In this document: positions 24,118 through 31,923 of the stretch, in pieces
Numbering within the stretch: position 1 is the stretch's first letter
Layout: every line of letters begins with the position of its first letter
Assembly (NCBI GenBank): GCA_031548515.1
Contig: JAVBRB010000035.1
Span: forward strand, 1 to 41,196
Source of the DNA: UBA940 sp031548515
GTDB lineage: Bacteria > Bacteroidota > Bacteroidia > Bacteroidales > Rikenellaceae
DNA: 41,196 nt
Direction of reading: 5' to 3'
Program-made: the position numbers and the translations under genes
Notes under the pieces: generated by a model
What the model saw: only the letters and a program-made list of their open reading frames with translations
Told to the model about the DNA's origin: nothing
Database searches by the model: none

Positions 24118-24185
24118 TTAAAAGATGTAATTCAGCCCGGTATTCACGTTGCTCTTGCCGCCGGGGGTCAGATCTCTATCAATGG
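24118..24185 (-). pseudogene. Possible C-terminal remnant of an outer-membrane protein
   Basis: Just after the KASIII stop, another minus-strand frame reads PGGKSNVNTGLNYIF and then TAA (24118-24120). A run of alternating residues ending in aromatic Phe is typical of the last strand of a beta-barrel. Upstream this frame runs into the KASIII gene, so at most about 20 residues remain. It may be the scar of an older gene; chance cannot be ruled out for so short a stretch. Confidence 0.3.
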
Positions 24186-25220
24186 AGGGCAGAAGATGTG
24201 TTCGGCTTCCAGGTAGCAGCTCGCCCACGAAAGTCCCACACCGAAACCGCAGAAACAGAGCGCCGAGGGCTTTGAAATTCCGCCAAGCCCGGCTACTACG
24301 GTCAACGGGATCGATGCCGAAGAGGTATTGCCGAAATCTTTCAGCGACATGGGGACTTTTTCGATCGGGATATCGAGAATACTAGCTATCGTTTCGAGTA
24401 TCATCTTATTGGCCTGATGGAAAACGAAATGATCCGTTTTCTCCATGCTCAGGCCGAAATGACTGTAAAGGTGCTCGACGCTGTCGGGAACTTCGGAGAT
24501 GGCGAATGAGAAAACTTCTTCTCCGTTCATGGCCACCTGGGTGTTTTTGCGTGCCACCCCTTCCGCTATCCGCACTTCGCGCAGCGACTCCTCCGTAACG
24601 GGATGTCGCGCACCCCCGTCGCGTATCATAATGGCCTCGGCCCCGCTGCCGTCGGTACCCATTTCGAAGTACACGGGAGCGGCCGATGTGTCGAAAGAAA
24701 GCAGCGTCGCCGATCCCGCATGGCCGAAAAGCGGCCAGGCGGTCTTGTCGTTGCTCGAAATCTGCGATAAATTGGCGTCGCCGGCCAGCAGCAGGGCCCG
24801 GCGCAGCCTGCTGCCCGACAGCATTGAGGCGACGATGCTCAATCCCTGGACATATCCCGAGCAGCCCGACGTCACGTCGAAGGCTACGCACCGTTTGCTT
24901 AGTCCCAGCCGTTCCTGCAACAGGCAGGAAGTCATCGGAATGATGTAGTCGGCCGACTGCGAAACGAACACCAGCAGGTCGATCTCTTCCCGATCGACGC
25001 CCATATCTCGCAACAGGCGTTCGGCGGCGGCGAAACAAAAATCGGACGTGGTTTGCCCGGGAACGGATTTTCTCGCGGTTTCCACACCGGTGGCCCTCAC
25101 GAATTGGGCGAGCTGTTTTTCGTCCATCAGACGGTCCATGTCGCCGGCTTCGGAGATAAGCGCCGGGACGCACGCCGCGATGCCATCGATGCGGACGCAA
25201 GGTATTTCGAGAAACGCCAC
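24168..25220 (-). CDS. 3-oxoacyl-ACP synthase III-like enzyme (KASIII)
   Basis: A 350-aa thiolase-fold condensing enzyme. The catalytic triad of FabH-type enzymes is intact: C120 (TSGCSGY), H268 (FHQAN) and N298 (GNTSSASIP). Family members join a short acyl-CoA to malonyl-ACP. Its place next to a dedicated ACP and SDR in a glycan operon, rather than among fatty-acid genes, suggests it makes a 3-oxoacyl-ACP for sugar decoration. It is the last gene of the operon and overlaps the ACP stop by 1 nt. Confidence 0.9.
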   Translation of the reverse strand: MAFLEIPCVRIDGIAACVPALISEAGDMDRLMDEKQLAQFVRATGVETARKSVPGQTTSDFCFAAAERLLRDMGVDREEIDLLVFVSQSADYIIPMTSCLLQERLGLSKRCVAFDVTSGCSGYVQGLSIVASMLSGSRLRRALLLAGDANLSQISSNDKTAWPLFGHAGSATLLSFDTSAAPVYFEMGTDGSGAEAIMIRDGGARHPVTEESLREVRIAEGVARKNTQVAMNGEEVFSFAISEVPDSVEHLYSHFGLSMEKTDHFVFHQANKMILETIASILDIPIEKVPMSLKDFGNTSSASIPLTVVAGLGGISKPSALCFCGFGVGLSWASCYLEAEHIFCPPLIEI

Positions 25221-25441
25221 TATCTGTTCTTTACGATATTATACAGGTCCTCCACCGTCTGGCTGCCGCGCAGATCCTCGGGCTTCAGCGTAACTTTATA
25301 CGCTTTGCGCACCATTGCTATAAGCGTCATGGCTACTATCGAGCACCACTCGTCATGATCCCTGAAGCGGGTTTGCGGGGTAATGCTCTGCCCGTCCTCG
25401 AACGCTGTGGACACTACGCGCGTAAAATCATTCAGTTCCAT
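25220..25441 (-). CDS. Acyl carrier protein
   Basis: A 73-aa ACP. The phosphopantetheine-bearing serine is S34 in DEWCSIVAM, replacing the canonical DSL by CSI, which marks it as a specialised carrier rather than the housekeeping AcpP. The acidic second helix is less acidic than usual. It overlaps the GNAT gene by 14 nt and the KASIII gene by 1 nt, so it is translated with both. It probably carries the growing acyl chain for the KASIII/SDR module. Confidence 0.87.
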   Translation of the reverse strand: MELNDFTRVVSTAFEDGQSITPQTRFRDHDEWCSIVAMTLIAMVRKAYKVTLKPEDLRGSQTVEDLYNIVKNR

Positions 25442-25964
25442 ATAGTAAATCTATTAATTGTTCCCTGTGGCGGTAATACGCCTGTTTCGTCAATTTATAA
25501 TGCCTGAATCCTCCCTCTCCGGCCTCGCCGACGGGTTCGTAGCCTAAAGCGGCGTTCAGGCGCCTGGCGCTGGTGTTGCCGTCGGCCGTCTTGATGTAGA
25601 CTTCCTTCAATCCGAGTCGTTCGAAACAGAAGTCCAGTCCGCAGATCGAAACCAGTATGGGTACCGGTGAATTCAGGCAGTCGGGGTCGGCTATGAATAT
25701 TCCCGCCTCTCCCGTTCCGGCTTCGCGGTCGATGTTCTTTATGTTGGACAATCCCACCTCTTTACCGCCGCATGTGACGACGAAGTAGTGGTTGTTTTCG
25801 TTGTCCACAGACTCGAACCATTCCCGCTGCATTTCGGGTGTTATCTCGTCCCTGAATTCCATGAACCTGCTCACGCATTCCATGTTGCGCCACCGCCGAA
25901 CGAGTTCCAGCTTATCCCTGGTAAGAGGAACGAGTGCGACGCCGTATCCGTCCGCACTCAGCAT
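25428..25964 (-). CDS. GNAT-family N-acyltransferase (PseH/FdtC-like)
   Basis: A 178-aa acyltransferase. LVPLTRDKLELVRRWRN and ITPEMQREWFE match sugar-nucleotide amino-acetyltransferases of the PseH/FdtC kind; NTSARRLNAALGYEPVGE is the GNAT motif B region. ATG 25964 is used, giving a 7-nt overlap with the SDR gene; the longer frame would lie inside that gene. It likely acylates the 4-amino group of the sugar made by the aminotransferase. Whether the donor is acetyl-CoA or the ACP product cannot be read from sequence. Confidence 0.85.
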   Translation of the reverse strand: MLSADGYGVALVPLTRDKLELVRRWRNMECVSRFMEFRDEITPEMQREWFESVDNENNHYFVVTCGGKEVGLSNIKNIDREAGTGEAGIFIADPDCLNSPVPILVSICGLDFCFERLGLKEVYIKTADGNTSARRLNAALGYEPVGEAGEGGFRHYKLTKQAYYRHREQLIDLLYGTE

Positions 25965-26692
25965 ATAAAGCCTCCGTGTATGAAGAATTCGCTTCGCGTA
26001 ACCCACCTTGCTGCGTCCGAAAGCAGATAGATGCACGCCCACGCCACATCTTCCGGCTTGCCATGCCCCAGCAGGTAGCGGGCCGCATCTTTTTGCAGAT
26101 AATCCTCGTACGGTTCCACCATCGGAGTATGTACCGCTCCGGGCGACACGACGTTCGAGCGGCCTTTGAGGGATGATAATTCGAGCGCCAGCACTTCGGA
26201 AACCGACACAAGCGCCCCTTTGGATGCGGAATAGAGCGTATAGCCCGGGAGGGTGTTCGTGCTATGCATCACCGATGAAAGAAAAACGAAAGAGACACCC
26301 GTGTTCAGCCGTTTGGCATTGAGCAGTTCGCGATTGAGCAGGATGACCGAGTTTAGATTCGTGTCCATTACCTGCCGAATATCTTCCATTTCGATATGCC
26401 TGACCTGCATGAACTGCGTTATGCCCGCCGAATGCACCACTCCGTCGAGCATGGGCAGCCGGGCAACCATGGCGGCGATCTGCCCTTCGTCGGTAAGGTC
26501 GGCCGTCAGTTGCATATGCCCCCCACCTTCAAGGGCGCGGTAGGTCTCGTCGAGGCGTTCAGCGTCGCGGCCGGTGATGCACATGCGCGCACCCATGCGC
26601 GAACATTCGATGGCCGTGGCCCGTCCTATGCCCGACGAGGCTCCGGTCACAAGGACGGTTTTGCCCGAAAGGGTAAAAGGGTTGTATGTCAT
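25958..26692 (-). CDS. Short-chain dehydrogenase/reductase (FabG-like)
   Basis: A 244-aa NAD(P)H-dependent reductase. TGASSGIG (16-23) is the cofactor loop, and S140, Y154 and K158 (YSASK) form the active site. It could reduce the 3-oxoacyl-ACP made by the KASIII-like enzyme to 3-hydroxyacyl-ACP, or act on a sugar. The C-terminus FFIHGGFIC matches the usual SDR end. It overlaps both neighbours (4 nt and 7 nt). Confidence 0.9.
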   Translation of the reverse strand: MTYNPFTLSGKTVLVTGASSGIGRATAIECSRMGARMCITGRDAERLDETYRALEGGGHMQLTADLTDEGQIAAMVARLPMLDGVVHSAGITQFMQVRHIEMEDIRQVMDTNLNSVILLNRELLNAKRLNTGVSFVFLSSVMHSTNTLPGYTLYSASKGALVSVSEVLALELSSLKGRSNVVSPGAVHTPMVEPYEDYLQKDAARYLLGHGKPEDVAWACIYLLSDAARWVTRSEFFIHGGFIC

Positions 26693-27276
26693 CGTAATAG
26701 CTTAAAAAACAATTTTATCAATTTCCATGGCGTGTAGCTCGACCGGCCTGCGTAACGAGGACAATGTTCCACATCCACGACGGCAATACTGCAATCGCGG
26801 CGGCCATAGCAGCCTTTCCGGTAGACGGCGAAGTTGGCGATGGCCGGATCGGTTTTGGTCCCTTTGCGCAGCGAGTATATCTTATGGAACGCCACCGAAA
26901 AAAAACGGCGCAGTCGGTTCTGCTTGATATTGCAACGGCGCGCGTATACTATGTCGTAGCCTTCGAGTGCCTTCGCGTAGAGGTGCGGTATGTCCGCCGG
27001 GTCGTCCTGCAGGTCGCAATCCATCACCACTATCCACTCTCCGCGGGCCGATTCCACGCCGCGGTGTATGGTAGCGTGCTGCCCGATGTTACGTTCGTTG
27101 CGCAGGGCCGTGATCCCTTCCTGGGCCTTGAGCCGCTCCCATGAATCGTCCCCCGAGCAGTCGTCGATCAGAATTATCTCATAGCCGCCCAAAGGTGCGA
27201 GGACCGCTTTGAGCCGCCGCACCAGTTCATCGACTATATTTCCGGCCATATAGACCGGTGAAACCACCGAGATCAT
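26689..27276 (-). CDS. Family 2 glycosyltransferase, internally shortened
   Basis: A 195-aa GT2 of the dolichol-phosphate-mannose synthase-like type. VSPVYMAGNI starts the nucleotide-binding fold; LIDDCSGD and MDCDLQDDP are the metal/donor motifs. The end, VEHCPRYAGRSSYTPWKLIKLF, matches the family's PVxxRxRxxGxSSY region. Between ANFAVYRKG (147-155) and this region, about 40-50 residues usual for the family are missing without a frameshift. It also lacks the C-terminal membrane helices. It may still be active, or it may be decaying. Confidence 0.83.
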   Translation of the reverse strand: MISVVSPVYMAGNIVDELVRRLKAVLAPLGGYEIILIDDCSGDDSWERLKAQEGITALRNERNIGQHATIHRGVESARGEWIVVMDCDLQDDPADIPHLYAKALEGYDIVYARRCNIKQNRLRRFFSVAFHKIYSLRKGTKTDPAIANFAVYRKGCYGRRDCSIAVVDVEHCPRYAGRSSYTPWKLIKLFFKLLR

Positions 27277-27280
27277 TCCT

Positions 27281-27649
27281 TCAGAATTTTATGGCGACGA
27301 TCACTCCGGCCACGACCAGAAGCAGTCCGATAAGTTTGCCGGGGGTGAACGTTTCGCCGAGTACAAAAGTACCCAAAAAAAAGACAAACATAGGCACAGA
27401 GGCGGAGAAAGGAAGCACTGTCGTAAGATTCATCTTGCTGACAGACATATTCCAACAGAACGACGCAGCCGAGGCTGAGGCCACACAGGTAAGCATCACC
27501 GGGTCGAAGAGCAGCCCGATGTAGGACCACGCTTTGGCCCACAGTCCGCCTTCGGAAAGGGTCCATCCCAGATCGTTTATCCTCCATTTGCCCATCACCT
27601 GGGCGTAGGCCGAAAAGACGAATATCCCTATAATGTAGATGTATCCCAT
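27281..27649 (-). CDS. Small four-helix membrane protein, EamA/ArnE-like
   Basis: A 122-aa protein with four hydrophobic helices (about 2-20, 44-66, 77-96, 101-121); the last two, with FVLGETFTPGKLIGLLLVVAGVIV, match half an EamA/DMT transporter and the ArnE/ArnF flippase subunits. ATG 27649 overlaps the aminotransferase end by 22 nt; a longer frame to 28066 lies inside that gene and is not credible as coding. It probably moves a lipid-linked sugar across the membrane, as a dimer. Confidence 0.8.
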   Translation of the reverse strand: MGYIYIIGIFVFSAYAQVMGKWRINDLGWTLSEGGLWAKAWSYIGLLFDPVMLTCVASASAASFCWNMSVSKMNLTTVLPFSASVPMFVFFLGTFVLGETFTPGKLIGLLLVVAGVIVAIKF

Positions 27650-28728
27650 TTTATTATCGCTTCCGACACACGGTCGATCAGGCTTTCGGTAAGTTCGTGG
27701 AACAGCGGCAGCCGCAGCAGGCACTCCGAGAAACGAACTGCATTGGGCAGTTCCCGGCCGTCGTCGAACCGCCTGCCGAAGGGACTCAAGTGGAGCGGAT
27801 GATAGTGGAACGGCGCATGTATTCCGTTTGCCGACAGGTGCGCGATAAGGCTGTCTCGGCTGCTGCGGTCGCGGCACACGAGGTAAAATATGTGGCTGCT
27901 GCCCTGGCCTGCCGGAAGTTCGGGACCTATACCCTGCAGATTGTTGTAGTAACGCTTCCACAGGGTGCGGCGCCTGGCGACGATGCTTTCGGCGGCCTGG
28001 AACTGTCCCCACAGGAACGCCGCTCCCAATTCGGGAATGGCATACGCGCCGCCTGTGTCCATCCATTCATAGCGCGGTGTCTCCCCCCTCTCGAAATCGA
28101 GGCGGTTGGTCCCGTTCAGCCACAGGTTTTCGGCTCGGGCCGCCATGCCGGGATTATTGACGCCCAGCAGTCCGCCTTCGCCGCAATGTATGTTTTTTGT
28201 TTCGTGGAACGAGTAGCACGCCAAGTCGCCGTCGTGGCCGAGTTCAGGCAGCGTTACGCAGTGGGCGGCGTCTTCCACCACATACAAGCCGTATTTGCGG
28301 GCTATCGTGCAGATGGTTTCCATGTCGCACTTCACGCCGTTGTAATGTACCGCGACGATGGCTTTGGTGTGTGGTGTGACGAGCGCTTCAAGCGTGCCCG
28401 CATCCATGTCGGGATGGCCGGGGAGCGAATCGGCAAAGCGTATCGCGGCGCCGAACTTGGCGAAGGCGAGCGCCGTCGACACAAACGTGTAGGATGGAAC
28501 GATCACCTCGTCGCCATGCCCGACATTGCACAACAAGGCTGCCATCTCGAGCGCTGAAGTGCAGCTTGTAGTCGTCAGGGCGCGTGTAAAGCCGAGCTGC
28601 TGTTCCATGCGTGCGTTGCACAGCCGCGTGAAATGCCCATCGGCTGAAAGTTTACCCAGCCTCACCGCCTCGGCCATGTATCCGGCCTCGAAACCCGATA
28701 CGTATGGTTTATTGAACGGGATTTTCAT
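27628..28728 (-). CDS. DegT/DnrJ/EryC1/StrS sugar aminotransferase (WecE-type)
   Basis: A 366-aa PLP enzyme. VEDAAH (D153) contacts the cofactor ring; SFHETKNIHCGEGG holds the Schiff-base lysine K178 and is the WecE/RffA subgroup signature. WecE makes dTDP-4-amino-4,6-dideoxygalactose from the 4-keto sugar. No RmlA/RmlB genes for that precursor lie here, so it must come from elsewhere. It overlaps the genes on both sides (20 and 22 nt). Confidence 0.9.
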   Translation of the reverse strand: MKIPFNKPYVSGFEAGYMAEAVRLGKLSADGHFTRLCNARMEQQLGFTRALTTTSCTSALEMAALLCNVGHGDEVIVPSYTFVSTALAFAKFGAAIRFADSLPGHPDMDAGTLEALVTPHTKAIVAVHYNGVKCDMETICTIARKYGLYVVEDAAHCVTLPELGHDGDLACYSFHETKNIHCGEGGLLGVNNPGMAARAENLWLNGTNRLDFERGETPRYEWMDTGGAYAIPELGAAFLWGQFQAAESIVARRRTLWKRYYNNLQGIGPELPAGQGSSHIFYLVCRDRSSRDSLIAHLSANGIHAPFHYHPLHLSPFGRRFDDGRELPNAVRFSECLLRLPLFHELTESLIDRVSEAIIKWDTSTL

Positions 28729-30562
28729 CGTAGCTTATCCTGTACAGGGTATATCCCCTGGATTTCAGATTGGTTCTTTCTTCGATCGTGAATCCCCTGC
28801 CGTGTATCCACATATCATCGGTGGGGGCGATCACATAATGTATGCCGTTTTCTTTGATGAACCTCGTCTGGGCCTGGCGCAACTCTTTCATGGGGATATT
28901 TTGCGATTCGACCCAGCGATAGAACGTCGAATTTTCTATCGAGGCGAGCACGGCATAGTCGCGCATGTCTTCGGGATCGTAGACGATATCGTAGACGTCG
29001 AGCCTTATGGGGAAATAGTCGTTTCGCAGGCGTCTGACGGCAGAGAACGGGACGACGTAATTGGCGTCGCGCGCGTATGCGTTGTCAGTTTCCCTGCGTT
29101 CGGGCGTATCGACCCAGACGACAGGCCCCTCGGCGGCGGCCACTTTTTGTATAAACTCTTTGTCCAGAAGTTGTCCCCGGTAGGTATTTCCGAGGAACCA
29201 GATCACCGCGACGCCGGCGGCGATAATTGCGGCGCCCGCGATTTTTGCAGCGATGCGGCCGCGGCCGGTAAATAACATCGCCGGGAGTATCACCTGTCCG
29301 GCGAATGCGATGGGCATACACACTACGGTAGCCAGTTGAAGCCCGTCGCGCACAAACCAGAACAGGAAGGCGAAGAGCGATCCTGTGAGGATGGCGAAGA
29401 ACAACATGCTGTTCTCCCGAAGCAGTCTGACGACGCTCCTTTTGTTGTCCTTCCCGAGCAATACGAAAAATAACGCGCAGATCGCAAAATTTGAGACGAT
29501 GATCCAACTGAACGACAGGGCATGCTCTTTGGCCGCCGGCAGCGAGAATTCAGAGAACGCCTGCCTGATCTGCTGCGTGATCGGCATGTAGTGTATGAAA
29601 TAGGGGTTCTCGCGGACCGTCAGTGTGTAGAAAGCCGCACACCAGAGTCCTCCCAACACCAGAACGGCTGCGTTTTTCCAATAAGCTCCGCTGCGCCTTC
29701 CTTTTGCCAGACCGAATGCCAGTGCGACGGCCGCGCCGGTGAAGAGGGCGGGGGCCGCCGAAGAGACGAGCAGACCGCCGATGACCAGTGGCAGCGTCTT
29801 GTTTTTGGATAGCATAACCCAGGCAACCACGCAGATCATCATATATACACTCTCCGGAGCGTCGTGGAATGGATAGGAGCCGAAATTGTAGGAGATTAGG
29901 AAGACCAGACATGCGAGCCACGGCGTTTTCGCGCCGGCCCGGGCGCAATATTTTTCGATAAGGGCGGCCAACCCGAGTAAGGCCAGTCCCGCGAGCGCCG
30001 GAATCGTAATGAAAAGCCTTGCGTTGTAATAGTTTCCTGTAATATGCCCTGCGAGGGCGGACAGATGTATGTCGAACCAGTGGTATATGGCCGGGCTTTG
30101 CATGGCGGGGAACATCAGTTCGATGTTTGTCGATTCGATGCCGCTCCGGTCGACATAGTTGGCCAGCGCCGCATAGAACGAGTGGTCGTAATGCAGCGAA
30201 TAGATATTGCCTGCCAGATCGTGGCCTGAGAAGTATATCAATGCGGCGATCAGGACGACCGCCCCGCAGAACAGCGTCGCCGCCGCCGGATCCACCTTTA
30301 TCCGGCGCCAGCGGGGCCTTCTGAATCGTACCCCGAAAAGCATCAGCGGCAGCACTCCTGCCAGAACGGTTGCGCCGGCGCAGTTGACCGCGGCGTAGAC
30401 CGTGACGATCAGCAGCAATCCGAGCGACAGACGGCGGAAGGCGCCGGCGAAGGCATGGTCCTCGTTTTCGCCGCCCCCGAGCAGGAGCATGAGATGGCCG
30501 AGCAGATACGAGGCTGCCAGCATGCCCGATGCGGTGAGCGTATATATTATAGACTCCGGCAT
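28709..30562 (-). CDS. Polytopic membrane protein, GT-C glycosyltransferase-like
   Basis: A 617-aa protein with about 12 hydrophobic helices (about 5-455) and a soluble C-terminal domain of about 160 residues. The early extracytoplasmic loop (HYDHSFYAALANYVDRSGIES) holds aspartates, as in GT-C enzymes that use polyprenyl-phosphate sugars. The family could not be named. ATG 30562 is chosen because the longer frame (30610) would include a hairpin at 30581-30606. It is the first gene of the glycan operon and overlaps the aminotransferase by 20 nt. Confidence 0.75.
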   Translation of the reverse strand: MPESIIYTLTASGMLAASYLLGHLMLLLGGGENEDHAFAGAFRRLSLGLLLIVTVYAAVNCAGATVLAGVLPLMLFGVRFRRPRWRRIKVDPAAATLFCGAVVLIAALIYFSGHDLAGNIYSLHYDHSFYAALANYVDRSGIESTNIELMFPAMQSPAIYHWFDIHLSALAGHITGNYYNARLFITIPALAGLALLGLAALIEKYCARAGAKTPWLACLVFLISYNFGSYPFHDAPESVYMMICVVAWVMLSKNKTLPLVIGGLLVSSAAPALFTGAAVALAFGLAKGRRSGAYWKNAAVLVLGGLWCAAFYTLTVRENPYFIHYMPITQQIRQAFSEFSLPAAKEHALSFSWIIVSNFAICALFFVLLGKDNKRSVVRLLRENSMLFFAILTGSLFAFLFWFVRDGLQLATVVCMPIAFAGQVILPAMLFTGRGRIAAKIAGAAIIAAGVAVIWFLGNTYRGQLLDKEFIQKVAAAEGPVVWVDTPERRETDNAYARDANYVVPFSAVRRLRNDYFPIRLDVYDIVYDPEDMRDYAVLASIENSTFYRWVESQNIPMKELRQAQTRFIKENGIHYVIAPTDDMWIHGRGFTIEERTNLKSRGYTLYRISYDENPVQ

Positions 30563-30580
30563 AAATTCTCGTAATAGCAC

Positions 30581-30656
30581 CTGTGCGGGGATTCCTCCCC
30601 ACACAGGCAATGTTATTTTAATGAATCTGACAATCGCCTCCCCGATCGCCGGGGAG
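30581..30656 (-). terminator. Two hairpins between the fimbrillin gene and the glycan operon
   Basis: An 11-bp stem with one mismatch (30581-30591 and 30596-30606, TTCC loop) and a 7-bp stem CTCCCCG/CGGGGAG (30638-30644 and 30650-30656). Neither is followed by a clear U-run on the minus strand. They probably separate the two operons at least partly. No TAnnTTTG promoter was found in this 114-nt gap, so read-through is possible. Confidence 0.45.
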
Positions 30657-30676
30657 CGTTAAGAGTCGCGGCGATA

Positions 30677-31771
30677 CTAAATCGCGGCAGCTTCGATATC
30701 CGTGCTATAATCATCCTCCCACGAGCTTACACTTACACTCATGATGAGATTTAAAATCTGGGCGTCGCCCGGCTTGAAGGTATAGAGATTCCTTTTTGCC
30801 ACATCCCAAGTCCTCCAAGTCTCATTAGGTTGGGGGGTGAGGGGGGTATTAAACTTAAATACCATTGTGGCGTCGTCGACGAGCGTCCTTGTTGCCGAAG
30901 CCTGATTGTCATAGATGACGATGTCGTAATCGATCTCGATAGTCGCATTATCCCCGAGGTCTCCCGTATTGCACGGCAGAACATAGCACGATGCAAATTC
31001 TTTTCTTTCAGTAATAGGAAGTGTGGCAACATAAATTGACGACATATTATCTGTAACGACATCCATGGTGTCGTCGTCCGTCGAATAGCTGTCAAATCCG
31101 AAAGTCGAACTGTCAAAGAAGCCGAAGCCATCCGCGGATGTTCTGCTATCGTCGAAATTGCCTGAAACGGGAATATTTGTAACGCTAAGGGAGTTGATTA
31201 TGATATCCAACCCGTTTGTTTCGTTGCCCGCGGCCGCAAAGATCAGCTGGGATACGATGTGATTGAAAGCAAGGGTTGCGGTCGTGGTGTCTGATTCGAT
31301 CAGATCAGAAACTGCATAAACCAGTTCGGAGGCCTTTGCATTACTTGTAAAATCATCAATAGTTACATTTGTGCCATCGAAACCGAAAGGGGGAACCGTC
31401 TCTCCTGCAAAGGCCACAAGTTTTATAGATGCATCGCTGGGAAGGTAAATTACGGCAGGATCAGTTGTGGCACTTACAAAGTTGCCATCGACCGTTGTAC
31501 ACTCCATGGTAAACTCCGAAATAAGAGATCCGTCGCCGGCAATCAAATAGGTTGCAGTGCCATCCGAGGCATTCCTGACATAAACGGTGATTGTGCCCAA
31601 GTTCTCAACATAATTGATTTCGCTCTGCACGGCGCGGGTGGTTTTACCGGTGGTTACGCGGAGCTTGAGTGGGGTGAGACCGTCGTTTTGGCTGAGAACT
31701 TCGTCCTGAGAGCAGCTTGACATCGAAACGATGAGGGCTAATGCTGCGAGAGCCGGAAACAATTTTGTCAT
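30677..31771 (-). CDS. Fimbrillin-family lipoprotein (Mfa/FimA-type pilin)
   Basis: A 364-aa lipoprotein; lipobox MSSC gives Cys20. An arginine near residue 46 (TTRAVQ) could be the gingipain-type processing site of type V pilins. The motif LAFNHIVSQLIFAA is the conserved fimbrillin H-x-x-S/A-x-L stretch at the middle of the protein, followed by the second beta domain. The final strand region (MSVSVSSWEDDYSTDIE) fits donor-strand exchange. It is the third gene of the fimbrial operon, preceded by a 152-nt gap. Confidence 0.85.
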   Translation of the reverse strand: MTKLFPALAALALIVSMSSCSQDEVLSQNDGLTPLKLRVTTGKTTRAVQSEINYVENLGTITVYVRNASDGTATYLIAGDGSLISEFTMECTTVDGNFVSATTDPAVIYLPSDASIKLVAFAGETVPPFGFDGTNVTIDDFTSNAKASELVYAVSDLIESDTTTATLAFNHIVSQLIFAAAGNETNGLDIIINSLSVTNIPVSGNFDDSRTSADGFGFFDSSTFGFDSYSTDDDTMDVVTDNMSSIYVATLPITERKEFASCYVLPCNTGDLGDNATIEIDYDIVIYDNQASATRTLVDDATMVFKFNTPLTPQPNETWRTWDVAKRNLYTFKPGDAQILNLIMSVSVSSWEDDYSTDIEAAAI

Positions 31772-31883
31772 GGATTGATTAATTAAGTAAGTGAATTAGT
31801 TAAGTAAAAAATTTCATTTTTAGTATCGTTACCTCATTTTTTAAAGTTAAAGTTTGTGCTTTCAGCTGCGTTTATATAACTCG

Positions 31884-31900
31884 CTGCCCTGCACGGGCGG
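31884..31900 (-). terminator. Small hairpin between the DUF5119-like and fimbrillin genes
   Basis: CTGCCC (31884-31889) and GGGCGG (31895-31900), 5-nt loop, including one wobble pair. It lies 24 nt after the DUF5119-like stop and may cause partial termination or RNA processing, changing pilin levels relative to the assembly proteins. No promoter was recognised in the rest of the gap. Confidence 0.4.
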
Positions 31901-31923
31901 TTAATGTTAATATCTACAGTTTT

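Noticed and set aside
23895..24185. Integrated element beside tRNA-Ser
   Set aside because: No integrase, no duplicated tRNA 3' end and no direct repeat marking an attachment site were found.
27650..28066. Long frame upstream of the small EamA-like protein, giving 261 aa
   Set aside because: The extra 139 residues lie within the aminotransferase gene in another frame, are Arg/Pro-rich with no hydrophobic pattern, and ATG 27649 gives a complete four-helix protein.
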